Of a stretch of DNA of 45,871 nucleotides, positions 1 to 7,142 are shown in pieces. Within the stretch, counting starts at the first letter, position 1. The number at the start of each line of letters is the position of its first letter. Made by a program: the position numbers and the translations under genes. A model generated the notes under the pieces. The model was not told the origin of the DNA. It saw only the letters and a list, made by a program, of their open reading frames with translations, and ran no database searches. Origin of the DNA: Ramlibacter aquaticus (GTDB taxonomy: Bacteria > Pseudomonadota > Gammaproteobacteria > Burkholderiales > Burkholderiaceae_C); contig NZ_JADDOJ010000028.1 in the NCBI RefSeq assembly GCF_015159745.1, forward strand, positions 1 to 45,871, in the 5' to 3' direction.

Positions 1-1785
1 GCGGTTGTCGTCCACCACCAGCACGCGCAGCGCGCCCGCCGGGGCCGCGGGCGCCTGCGTGGGCACGGGTGGCTGCTCGGGCGCGGGCACCAGCGGCAGC
101 GTGACGGTGAAGACCGAGCCCTGGTCGGGCCCGGCGCTTTCGGCACGCACGCTGCCGTGGTGCAGCTCGACCAGGTTGCGCACCAGCGCCAGCCCCAGAC
201 CCAGCCCGCCCTGCGAGCGGTCCGCCGAGCGCGTGCCCTGGGTGAACAGGTCGAAGATCTCGGGCATCAGCTCGCGCGGGATGCCGATGCCGTTGTCGGC
301 CACGCGCAGCGCCGCATGGCCGCCCTGCGTGCCCAGGGTGACCTCGATCTCGCCCTGGGCCGGCGTGTACTTCGCGGCGTTGTTCAGCAGGTTGCTGACC
401 ACCTGCACCAGGCGCGCCGCATCGCCACCCACCCAGACCGGCGCATCGGGCAGGCGCACCGCCAGCCCGTGGCCGCGCGAATGCAGCAGCGGCTGCACCT
501 GGTCCACGGCGGCGCGCACCACCTCGCGCAGGTCCAGCACCCGGTGCTCCAGGGTGACCAGCCCGCGCGTCACCCGCGACACGTCCAGCAGGTCGTCCAG
601 CAGCTTGGCCATGTGCGCGGCCTGGCGCGCGATCACCTCGCTGGTGCGCGCGACGCGCTCGTCGCCGGCGGCCGCCTGGTGCAGCAGCTGCGCGCCGGTG
701 GCGATGGGGGCGAGCGGGTTGCGCAGTTCGTGCGCGAGCATGGCCAGGAATTCGTCCTTGCGGCGGTCGGCGGCGCCCAGGGCGGCGGCCAGTGCGGCCT
801 GCTTGCGGCCCTCCTCCGCCAGCGCCTGCTGCTGGGCCTGCAGGCGGTCCAGCATGCGGTTGATGGTGGCGGCCAGGCCCCGCACTTCGCTGCTGCCCGT
901 CTCGGGCACGCGGCGCTGGGTCAGGCCCTCGCCGGTGACCTCGCGCGCGAAGCCCTCCAGGCGGCGCAGGTCGGCGGTCAGCAGCGCCGCCAGGCGCCCG
1001 CCCGCCAGCACGACCACCGCGAACAGCGCCAGGCCGATGACGGCGAAGGACGCCAGCTGCGGCGCGATGGTCAGCTCGCCCGCCGTGGCGGCCGAGGGCT
1101 GGGCCCCGCGGATGCTCAGGCCCAGGGAGCGGAAGTCCGACGGCACGGCCACCGGCGTGGCGGGGCCGTCGCTGTCCAGGCCATGGCCGGCCCAGTCCAG
1201 CAGCATGCCGCTGCCCGCGTGCAGGTCCGACAGCTTGACCTTGTAGAGCAGCGCGCCCTCGGGCGAGGGCGTGCGGGCATAGACCAGCGGCTGCATGGCG
1301 ACCAGCTCGTCCACCCCGCCATCGCGCGTGATGCGCGCGCCCGGCCGGCCGTCGCGCAGCTGCTCGCGCAGCCAGGCGAGCTGGGCCGGGCTGAAACGCG
1401 CGCCCGGGTTGCCGGCGATGGGCTGGCCTTCGAAGTCGGTGAACAGCAGCTGCACGGGCACGCCGTTGATCTGCCGCACGCCGTTGAGGAAAGGCTCCAG
1501 GTAGGTTTCCTTGCCCGCGCTGTCCACCAGGCCCGTGGCCAGGATGCTGCTGGCCGCCATCTCGGCCATGCGGTCGTGCACGGCCGTGAGGTCGCTGGAC
1601 ACCGCGGCGGCGTGGAAGCCGCGCTCGCGCGCCGCGATCTCGGCCAGCGCGGCCTGGTGCTGCCGGTTGGCCAGCCACCACGAGGCGAGCGAGATCAGCA
1701 CCACCGCCGCGGCCGCCAGGCCGGCGGCGGCCAGCGCGAAACGGCGTGCCAGCCCGGCGGGCAGGTGCGGGCGCAGCAGCGTCAT
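1..1785 (-). CDS. Hybrid sensor histidine kinase/response regulator, C-terminus cut by window edge
   Basis: The reading frame starts at the ATG at 1785 and runs off position 1, so 595 residues are visible. There is a membrane segment near residues 14-37, an extracytoplasmic region of roughly 200 residues, a second membrane segment and a HAMP-like linker. The HisKA H-box AHELRNP has its phospho-acceptor at His352. The HATPase part shows NLLNNAAKYTP (N-box), DNGIGIP (G1) and GGLGLGLALV (G2). The last visible residues, LRVLVVDDN, begin a receiver domain, which makes this a hybrid kinase. The start codon overlaps the stop of the upstream binding-protein gene (ATGA, 1782-1785), so the two are probably translated together and the binding protein may feed the signal to the kinase. 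The signal and target genes are unknown. Confidence 0.9.
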   Translation of the reverse strand, partial: MTLLRPHLPAGLARRFALAAAGLAAAAVVLISLASWWLANRQHQAALAEIAARERGFHAAAVSSDLTAVHDRMAEMAASSILATGLVDSAGKETYLEPFLNGVRQINGVPVQLLFTDFEGQPIAGNPGARFSPAQLAWLREQLRDGRPGARITRDGGVDELVAMQPLVYARTPSPEGALLYKVKLSDLHAGSGMLLDWAGHGLDSDGPATPVAVPSDFRSLGLSIRGAQPSAATAGELTIAPQLASFAVIGLALFAVVVLAGGRLAALLTADLRRLEGFAREVTGEGLTQRRVPETGSSEVRGLAATINRMLDRLQAQQQALAEEGRKQAALAAALGAADRRKDEFLAMLAHELRNPLAPIATGAQLLHQAAAGDERVARTSEVIARQAAHMAKLLDDLLDVSRVTRGLVTLEHRVLDLREVVRAAVDQVQPLLHSRGHGLAVRLPDAPVWVGGDAARLVQVVSNLLNNAAKYTPAQGEIEVTLGTQGGHAALRVADNGIGIPRELMPEIFDLFTQGTRSADRSQGGLGLGLALVRNLVELHHGSVRAESAGPDQGSVFTVTLPLVPAPEQPPVPTQAPAAPAGALRVLVVDDNR

Positions 1786-2993
1786 GCCGGCACCAGCACG
1801 CCGTCGGCGCGGTAGCGGCACATCATCAGCTCGGCCGGGCCCAGGGCTTCGTGGCGCTGCGGCGTGAAGGGCGGGCGGTAGGCCTTGACCAGGCCGTCGT
1901 ACGCGGGGACGCGCTCCAGCGCGTCGCGCACCGCATCGCGACGGGTGGAGCGCGCCGCGGTGATGGCGCGCGCCAGGATGTGCATGAGGTCGTAGGCATG
2001 GGCCACGCCGACCGGGCTGTCGATGTCCTCGATGCGCTTCACGCCCAGGGCCTGGGCGCTGCGCATGAAGCGGGCCAGCGGCTCCTTGCGGGCCCGGAAG
2101 AAGCTGAAGGTCTGGATCACGGAGAAGTCCACGTCCTGCAGGCCGGGCCCCGCGGCCTGGAAGAAGCGCCCGCCCGTCACGCCCCAGTGGCTGAGGATGG
2201 GGACCCGCTGCGCCGGGGGCAGGTGGGCCGCGTCCGCCACCAGGCGCGCACCCTCGTCGTCGTTGGCCACCAGCAGGATGGCGCGCGCCCCGGCCGCGAT
2301 CAGCCGGCGGTAGTGGTCCACCAGGTTCATCTCCTGCCAGTTGTACCAGGCGGTGCCCACGATGCGCGGCAGCCGGGCCGGGTGCAGCGCCGACTGGGCG
2401 GCCGACTGCGCGGCCACGAGGTTGCTGCGGCCCCAGGAGGTGTTGGTCAGCAGCAGGCCGACCCGGTCCAGCCCGCGCGCCTGGGCCTGCACCATCATGT
2501 AGGGCATGGCCAGGCCGTCGCGCAGCGAGCAGCGGAAGATGTAGTTGGGCTGCGAGCCGTTGTCGACGATCGCGTCGGCGGCGGACCAGGCCGCGAGGAA
2601 GGGCAGGCGCGCCTGCTTGAGCACCCGCAGCTCCTCGATCACCACCGGGCTGAAGCGGCCGCCGAACACGGCCACCACGTCCGGCATGGCGGCGAACTCC
2701 TCGATGTTGCGTATGCCGCGCGCCGCGATGGAGCGGTGGTCGCGCCGGACGATCTCCAGGGGCCGGCCGAGCAGGCCGCCGGCGGCGTTCAGCTGCGCCA
2801 GCGCCACCCGCACCCCCAGTTCCACGGCCTGGGCGGAGGTGCTGTTCTCCAGCCCGAACTCACCATCGATGCCGACCTGGATGGGCGGGCCCGAGGGCGA
2901 GGCGGCCGCCTGGCCACGGCCGGCGAACGCCAGCGAGGCCGCACCGGCCAGCCAGCGGCGGCGCGTCGCCAAGAACTTGCCCGCCGACTTCAT
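1782..2993 (-). CDS. Periplasmic ligand-binding protein, Leu/Ile/Val-urea type (Peripla_BP_6), linked to a sensor kinase
   Basis: This is a 403-residue exported protein. The N-terminus has a twin-arginine-like signal (TRRRWLAG, then a hydrophobic stretch ending near GQAAA). The mature part looks like a type I periplasmic binding protein: VGIDGEFGLENSTSAQAVELG, LNAAGGLLGRPLEIV and VVAVFGGRFSPVVIEELRVL are the usual first-lobe elements. No permease or ATPase gene lies next to it. Instead its stop codon overlaps the start of the hybrid histidine kinase (ATGA). I infer that it works as a sensory ligand-binding partner rather than an uptake component. The ligand cannot be predicted; family members bind amino acids, amides, urea or aromatic acids. 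Confidence 0.85.
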   Translation of the reverse strand: MKSAGKFLATRRRWLAGAASLAFAGRGQAAASPSGPPIQVGIDGEFGLENSTSAQAVELGVRVALAQLNAAGGLLGRPLEIVRRDHRSIAARGIRNIEEFAAMPDVVAVFGGRFSPVVIEELRVLKQARLPFLAAWSAADAIVDNGSQPNYIFRCSLRDGLAMPYMMVQAQARGLDRVGLLLTNTSWGRSNLVAAQSAAQSALHPARLPRIVGTAWYNWQEMNLVDHYRRLIAAGARAILLVANDDEGARLVADAAHLPPAQRVPILSHWGVTGGRFFQAAGPGLQDVDFSVIQTFSFFRARKEPLARFMRSAQALGVKRIEDIDSPVGVAHAYDLMHILARAITAARSTRRDAVRDALERVPAYDGLVKAYRPPFTPQRHEALGPAELMMCRYRADGVLVPA

Positions 2994-3069
2994 GGCCTGA
3001 CTTTAGCGCCGCTGCAAGCTCAGCTTTGATGCAATTCCGCAGTGCTTCTCGCGAGCACCCGCGCCTGCT

Positions 3070-5361
3070 TCATCGGCGGGCCTGCACCGCTGAGAGCGCC
3101 GTCATGTTGACCACCCGGCGCACCGTCGCGGACGGGGTGAGCACGTGCACCGGCGCGTTCGCGCCCAGCAGCATGGGGCCGATGGTGACGCCCTGGCCGC
3201 CGGTGGTCTTGAGCACGTTGAACAGGATGTTGGCCGAATCCAGGCTGGGACAGATCAGCAGGTTGGCCTCCCCGCTCAGCGTGCAGTCCAGCAGGCTGGC
3301 CCGGCGCACGCCTTCCGACAGCGCCGCGTCGCCCTGCATCTCGCCGTCGCACTCGATGCCGGGTGCGATCTGGCGGAACAGGTCGCGGGCCTCGCGCATG
3401 CGCCGGGCCGAGCCGCGCGTGGAGGAGCCGTAGTTGCTGTGCGAGAGAAAGGCCACCTTGGGCGGCAGGCCGAAGCGCTGCACCTGCTCGGCCGCCATGT
3501 GCGCGATGTGCGCCAGCAGGGGCGCGTCCGGCATCTCGTTCACGTAGGTGTCGGCGATGAAGAGCGTGCGGTCGGGCAGCATCAGGCCGTTCAGCGTGGC
3601 GAAGCCGGGCGCGCCTTCGCGCAGCCCGATCACCTCGGCGATGCGCTCCAGGTGGTGGTCGAAGCGCCCCACCAGGCCGCACAGCAGCGCATCGGCGTCG
3701 CCCAGGTGGACCGAGAGCGCGCCGATCAGGGTGTTGGAGCGCCGCACCGCGGCCTTGGCGGCCTCCGGCGTCACGCCGTCGCGGCCCATCAGGCGGTGGT
3801 AGGCCTCCCAGTACTGGCGGAAGCGCGTGTCGCTGTCGGGGTTGGTGCACTCCACGTCGCGGCCCAGGCGCATGCGCAGCCCGGCCTTGGCGATGCGCGC
3901 CTCGATCACCGCCGGCCGGCCGATCAGGATGGGCCGCGCCAGGCCCTCGTCGATCGCGAGCTGGGCGGCGCGCAGCACGCGCTCGTCCTCGCCCTCGGCG
4001 TAGGCCACCCGCTGGCCGCCGGCCGCCTTGGCGGCGGTGAAGACGGGCCGCATGATCATGCCGGTCTGGTAGACGAAGCGGGTGAGCTGCGCGGTGTAGG
4101 CCTCGTAGTCGGCGATGGGGCGGGTCGCCACGCCCGAGGCCTGGGCCGCGCGGGCCACCGCCGGCGCGATGCGCAGGATCAGCCGCAGGTCGAAGGGCGT
4201 GGGGATGATGTAGTCGGGGCCGAAGGCGAGCTCCTGGCCGGCGTAGGCGCTGGCCACCTCTTCGCTGATGTCGGCCTTGGCCAGCTCGGCGATCTCGCGC
4301 ACGCAGGCCAGCTTCATCTCCTCGGTGATGCGCGTGGCCCCGCAGTCCAGCGCGCCGCGGAAGATGTAGGGGAAGCACAGGACGTTGTTGACCTGGTTCG
4401 GGTAGTCGGAGCGGCCCGTGGCCACGATGCAGTCGGGCCGCGCCTCGCGCGCGAGCTCGGGCCGGATCTCCGGCTCGGGGTTGGCCAGCGCGAGGATGAT
4501 GGGCTTGTTGGCCATGCTGCGCACCATGTCCTGCGTCAGCACGCCCGCGGTGGAGCAGCCCAGGAACACGTCGGCGCCCCGGCAGACGTCGGCCAGCGTG
4601 CGGGCCGCGGTGTCCTGCGCGTAGCGGGCCTTGGATTCGTCCATGCCGCCGGCGCGGCCCTGGTAGATCACGCCCTTGGAGTCGACGACGAAGATGTTGC
4701 GCGGCGACACGCCCAGCCGCACCATCAGGTCCAGGCAGGCGATGGCGGCGGCGCCTGCGCCCGAGACGACCAGCTTCACCTCGGCGATGGCCTTGCCGAC
4801 GAGCTCCAGCCCGTTGAGCAGCGCGGCGCTGGCGATGATGGCCGTGCCGTGCTGGTCGTCGTGGAACACGGGAATGTTCACCCGCTCGCGCAGCTTGCGC
4901 TCGATGGTGAAGCACTCGGGCGCCTTGATGTCCTCGAGGTTGATGCCGCCCAGCGTGGGCTCCAGCGCGGCAATGATGTCGACCAGCTTGTCGGGGTCGC
5001 GCTCGGCCAGTTCGATGTCGAAGACGTCGATGCCGGCGAACTTCTTGAAGAGGCAGCCCTTGCCCTCCATCACCGGCTTGCCGGCCAGCGGGCCGATGTC
5101 ACCCAGGCCGAGCACGGCCGTGCCGTTGGTCACCACGCCGACCAGGTTGCCGCGCGAGGTGTACTCGGCGGCGAGCGAGGGATCGGCCTGGATGTCCAGG
5201 CAGGGGTAGGCGACCCCGGGTGAATAGGCCAGCGACAGGTCACGCTGGTTGAGCAGCGGCTTGGTCGGCGTGACCGATATCTTGCCGCGGCCGGGGGTGC
5301 GGTGGTATTCGCGCGCCGCATCGCGCAGGGCCAATTCGGCCTGGGTGGTCGGTTCTTTCAT
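3070..5361 (-). CDS. maeB: NADP-dependent malic enzyme with C-terminal phosphotransacetylase-like domain
   Basis: This 763-residue cytoplasmic enzyme oxidatively decarboxylates malate to pyruvate and makes NADPH. The N-terminal malic domain contains [19 protein letters not shown] and [22 protein letters not shown]; the NAD(P)-binding domain contains [20 protein letters not shown]. From about residue 440 the C-terminal half resembles phosphate acetyltransferase (PTA_PTB), the two-part MaeB type; in this family that part is regulatory and not an active Pta. I chose the ATG at 5361 because GGAG lies 8 bases upstream and homologues begin near [20 protein letters not shown]; an upstream ATG at 5409 would add 16 atypical residues. 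It appears to be monocistronic. Confidence 0.95.
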   Translation of the reverse strand: MKEPTTQAELALRDAAREYHRTPGRGKISVTPTKPLLNQRDLSLAYSPGVAYPCLDIQADPSLAAEYTSRGNLVGVVTNGTAVLGLGDIGPLAGKPVMEGKGCLFKKFAGIDVFDIELAERDPDKLVDIIAALEPTLGGINLEDIKAPECFTIERKLRERVNIPVFHDDQHGTAIIASAALLNGLELVGKAIAEVKLVVSGAGAAAIACLDLMVRLGVSPRNIFVVDSKGVIYQGRAGGMDESKARYAQDTAARTLADVCRGADVFLGCSTAGVLTQDMVRSMANKPIILALANPEPEIRPELAREARPDCIVATGRSDYPNQVNNVLCFPYIFRGALDCGATRITEEMKLACVREIAELAKADISEEVASAYAGQELAFGPDYIIPTPFDLRLILRIAPAVARAAQASGVATRPIADYEAYTAQLTRFVYQTGMIMRPVFTAAKAAGGQRVAYAEGEDERVLRAAQLAIDEGLARPILIGRPAVIEARIAKAGLRMRLGRDVECTNPDSDTRFRQYWEAYHRLMGRDGVTPEAAKAAVRRSNTLIGALSVHLGDADALLCGLVGRFDHHLERIAEVIGLREGAPGFATLNGLMLPDRTLFIADTYVNEMPDAPLLAHIAHMAAEQVQRFGLPPKVAFLSHSNYGSSTRGSARRMREARDLFRQIAPGIECDGEMQGDAALSEGVRRASLLDCTLSGEANLLICPSLDSANILFNVLKTTGGQGVTIGPMLLGANAPVHVLTPSATVRRVVNMTALSAVQARR

Positions 5362-5427
5362 GTGCAGGTCTCCAAGGCCCATGCTGCGCTTTTCGCAGCA
5401 GCCAGGCAATGGGGACTGTGCGCCGCG

Positions 5428-5451
5428 CCGCCGCGCCGCAGTGCGCGGCGG
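5428..5451 (-). terminator. GC-rich hairpin between the small gene and maeB
   Basis: Nine-base arms CCGCCGCGC (5428-5436) and GCGCGGCGG (5443-5451) pair perfectly around a 6-base loop. It lies just after the stop of the 87-residue gene and before maeB on the minus strand. No T-run follows, so a terminator role is only possible. Confidence 0.35.
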
Positions 5452-5465
5452 TCACGCTACCGCGG

Positions 5466-5729
5466 TCAGCGGCCAGGGCGCTCGCCGCGCGGGCCGCTGG
5501 CGCGGCCCGGCTGTTCGGGCTGCAGCTGCGCGGCACGCGCATGGGCCCGGAATTCGGGCTCGGTCATCACGTAGAGCGCCACGCGGGGGTAGCTGCCCTT
5601 CATTTCGGCCTCGATCACGAACTGCTCGCCCGGGCCGGGGCGCGGGCCGCGCACCCACCAGCGCTGGCCTTCGCTGTCACGGAAGGCCTGGCCGGGGACG
5701 ATGGGTGCGGGCTGGAAGTCTTTGCTCAT
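5466..5729 (-). CDS. Small conserved-looking protein of unknown function
   Basis: The 87-residue protein starts MSKDFQPAPIVPGQAFRDSEGQRWWVRG, is soluble and has no signal peptide or membrane segment. The body (EQFVIEAEMKGSYPRVALYVMTEPEFRAHAR) reads as a real compact domain; the tail is rich in Gln, Pro and Arg. I chose the ATG at 5729 over one at 5759 because the extra residues MGLPPGTSLP look non-native; neither start has a strong ribosome site. I do not recognise a family. It stands alone between maeB and the CoA-transferase, and an inverted repeat at 5788-5805 lies about 60 bases upstream. Confidence 0.65.
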   Translation of the reverse strand: MSKDFQPAPIVPGQAFRDSEGQRWWVRGPRPGPGEQFVIEAEMKGSYPRVALYVMTEPEFRAHARAAQLQPEQPGRASGPRGERPGR

Positions 5730-5787
5730 GGGCAGGGATGTTCCGGGCGGCAAGCCCATCCTGCTGCCGGCAGCCAGCCCGCGCGGG

Positions 5788-5805
5788 TGTAGGCCGCCAC
5801 CTACA
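5788..5805. promoter_or_regulatory. Inverted repeat TGTAGG-N6-CCTACA, possible operator
   Basis: The arms TGTAGG (5788-5793) and CCTACA (5800-5805) are perfectly complementary with a 6-base spacer. The site lies in the gap (5730-5894) between the CoA-transferase stop and the start of the 87-residue gene, at about -60 to that start. A half-site CCTACA occurs again at 45801-45806, in the last intergenic region. No protein is known to me for it. Confidence 0.35.
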
Positions 5806-5894
5806 GCACCCGATCACGCCCCGGCGCAGCGGCGGGCCGGGCGATCCGCGGGCTTGCCGGCCCCAGGGCGGCCGGCAGGCCCGGCCGCCGGCAC

Positions 5895-7142
5895 TCAGGC
5901 CACGGCGCCGCGCTCACGCAGCGCGGCGATCTCGGCCTCGCCGTAGCCCAGGCCGCGCAGCAGCTCGGCGGTGTGCGCGCCCATGGCCGGCGGGTGCAGG
6001 CGCACGCCCAGCCGCTCGCCCGCCAGCGTGAAGGGCAGCAAGGTGGCCCGGGCCGTCTGGCCGGCCCGCTCGCCGTCGCTCAGCCGCACCTCGGCCAGGC
6101 CGCCGGTGGCCTGCAGGTGCGGGTCGTCGAAGAGCTCCTCCGGCCGGCGGATGGGGGCGAAGGGCAGCCCGTGGTGCTCGAACATCGCCGCCAGTTCACC
6201 GGCGCCGCGCGGGGCCAGCCGCTCGCGCAGAACTGGCAGCAGGCGGTGGCGCTCACGCACGCGCTGGTTGTTGGTGGCGAAGGCCGGGTCGGCCAGCAGG
6301 TCGGCGAAGCCGAGCGCCTCGCAGAAGGTCTTCCACTGCGCGTCGCTCACCGCGGCCAGGAAGATCTGCTCCCCGCCCTTCACGGTGAACACGTCGTACA
6401 CGCCCCAGGCCGAGATGCGGTTGGGCATGGGCTCGGCCGCGTGGCCGGTGATCGCGTACTGCAGCATGTGCTGGCCGACCAGGAACACGTTGTTCTCGAA
6501 CAGCGCGCTCTGCACTTCCATGCCGCGGCCGGTGATGCCGCGCTGCACCAGCGCGCCCAGCACGCCGATGGCGCCGAACATGCCGCCCATGATGTCGTTC
6601 ACGCTGGAGCCGGCGCGCAGCGGGTCGCCGGGACGGCCGGTCATGTAGGCCAGGCCGCCCATCATCTGCACCACCTCGTCGAGCGCGGTGCGGTGCTCGT
6701 AGGGGCCCGGCAGGAAGCCCTTCAGGCTGACGTAGATCAGGCGCGGGTGGCGGGCGGCGAGCGCGGCGTAGTCCAGGCCGTACTTGGCCATGGTGCCGGG
6801 CTTGAAGTTCTCCGCCACCACGTCCGCGGTGGCGCAGAGCTCGCGCGCCACGCGGGCGCCGTCCTCGCTGCGCAGGTCCAGCGCGATGCTCTTCTTGTTG
6901 CGGTTGAACATGGGAAAGAAGCCCGCGCCCGCGCCCAGCAGGTGGCGCGTGCGGTCGCCCTCGACCGGTTCGACCTTGATGACTTCGGCGCCCAGGTCCG
7001 CCAGCACCATGCCGCAGGTGGGGCCCATCACCATGTGCGTGAACTCGACCACGCGCAGCCCGGCCAGGGGCTGCGGCGCCGGCCGCCGCCCAGGGGGCGC
7101 CGCGGCAGCGCCGTTTTCGCCGGTATCGCCGGAGCCGCTCAC
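5895..7142 (-). CDS. CaiB/BaiF (family III) CoA-transferase
   Basis: The 415-residue enzyme belongs to the formyl-CoA transferase/carnitine-CoA transferase family, which moves CoA between carboxylic acids in the cytoplasm. Family marks are LAGLRVVEF, MVLADLGAEVIKVEP, the lysine-rich NRNKKSIALDL, and the catalytic aspartate expected in AGSSVNDIMGG (Asp183 counting from the chosen start). The start is a GTG at 7142 that overlaps the TGA of the DUF1631 gene (GTGA), so its translation is probably coupled to that gene. The first 25 residues are poorly conserved in appearance, and a later start is possible. The acyl substrate cannot be told from sequence. Confidence 0.88.
   Translation of the reverse strand: MSGSGDTGENGAAAAPPGRRPAPQPLAGLRVVEFTHMVMGPTCGMVLADLGAEVIKVEPVEGDRTRHLLGAGAGFFPMFNRNKKSIALDLRSEDGARVARELCATADVVAENFKPGTMAKYGLDYAALAARHPRLIYVSLKGFLPGPYEHRTALDEVVQMMGGLAYMTGRPGDPLRAGSSVNDIMGGMFGAIGVLGALVQRGITGRGMEVQSALFENNVFLVGQHMLQYAITGHAAEPMPNRISAWGVYDVFTVKGGEQIFLAAVSDAQWKTFCEALGFADLLADPAFATNNQRVRERHRLLPVLRERLAPRGAGELAAMFEHHGLPFAPIRRPEELFDDPHLQATGGLAEVRLSDGERAGQTARATLLPFTLAGERLGVRLHPPAMGAHTAELLRGLGYGEAEIAALRERGAVA

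Noticed and set aside
3042..3058. Inverted repeat GTGCT-N7-AGCAC after maeB
   Set aside because: The stem is short (5 bases) and has no T-run; it is too weak to call a terminator.
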